Assembly: GCF_019059575.1 (NCBI RefSeq)
Contig: NW_024881504.1
Coordinates: forward strand, 372,001-436,000
Origin: Amphibalanus amphitrite
Lineage: Eukaryota; Arthropoda; Thecostraca; Balanomorpha; Balanidae
Direction: 5' to 3'
Length of the DNA stretch: 64,000 nucleotides
Both the position numbers and the translations under genes were made by a program. The notes beneath the pieces were generated by a model that was not told the DNA's origin, did no database searches, and worked only from the letters and a program-made list of their open reading frames with translations. Of the stretch, positions 63,931-64,000 are shown one piece after another (position 1 is the first letter of the stretch; the number at the start of each line of letters is the position of its first letter).

Positions 63931-64000
63931 GAAAGTTTAAATAAGTTTTAGTCGACGAAAAATAATGACACCAATTGATGACATCAAAGATCACAAAACT

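Overview
The window is eukaryotic and probably comes from an invertebrate. Its coding exons are short, carry clear GT/AG splice sites and lie among thick layers of transposons. The LINE family, with RNase H and three zinc knuckles, and the GC-rich leucine-rich-repeat (LRR) exons would suit an arthropod such as a crustacean, but I cannot name the species.

Host genes. The best supported gene is on the minus strand, from an ATG at 47305 to a TGA at 22253. Nine exons keep one frame and give a predicted 535-residue intracellular LRR protein. Six of its eight introns have phase-1 donors and the five central exons are symmetric 1-1 LRR cassettes, which suits exon duplication. Intron 6 is 16.7 kb because a nested transposon composite sits in it. 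A second block at about 640-10957 is a paralogous copy of the middle of this gene (five exons recognisable) that lacks the first two exons and runs off the left edge. Weaker candidates are a two-exon plus-strand gene (18591-19431) with a CpG-rich, X-box-bearing promoter-like region upstream, and a minus-strand coiled-coil/transmembrane exon at 50838-51103.

Mobile DNA. (1) 23946-40270: two TA-flanked DNA transposons in tandem sharing one TA, each filled with nested retroposons. Nine SINE-like copies and two near-complete LINEs are present, most inserted one after another at the same CCTTCGGA target. The two LINEs are mosaics of each other: nearly identical ORF1 and first ~87 codons of ORF2, then strongly diverged. 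(2) A family of roughly 0.9-3 kb TTAA-flanked, piggyBac-like non-autonomous elements fills 1-564, 4806-7497, 47.7-50.7 kb, 52.2-58.7 kb and 62-63.4 kb. Each has a G-tract/C-tract hairpin at both ends and an element-specific end motif present once at one end and twice at the other. (3) hAT-type elements with 8-bp target duplications at 3601, 11647, 17076, 31338, 45238, 57569, 58665 and 61879. (4) TA elements at 8165, 43048 and 44797, a TTAA element of another kind at 15611, a PIF/Harbinger-like MITE at 19046, and a 2.8-kb foldback palindrome at 12158-14955.

Comparison of the two LRR paralogous blocks gives empty sites for several insertions, so many boundaries here are set by sequence and not by guess. 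The strongest undescribed pattern is the TTAA family with covarying hairpins and a triplicated, element-private end motif.
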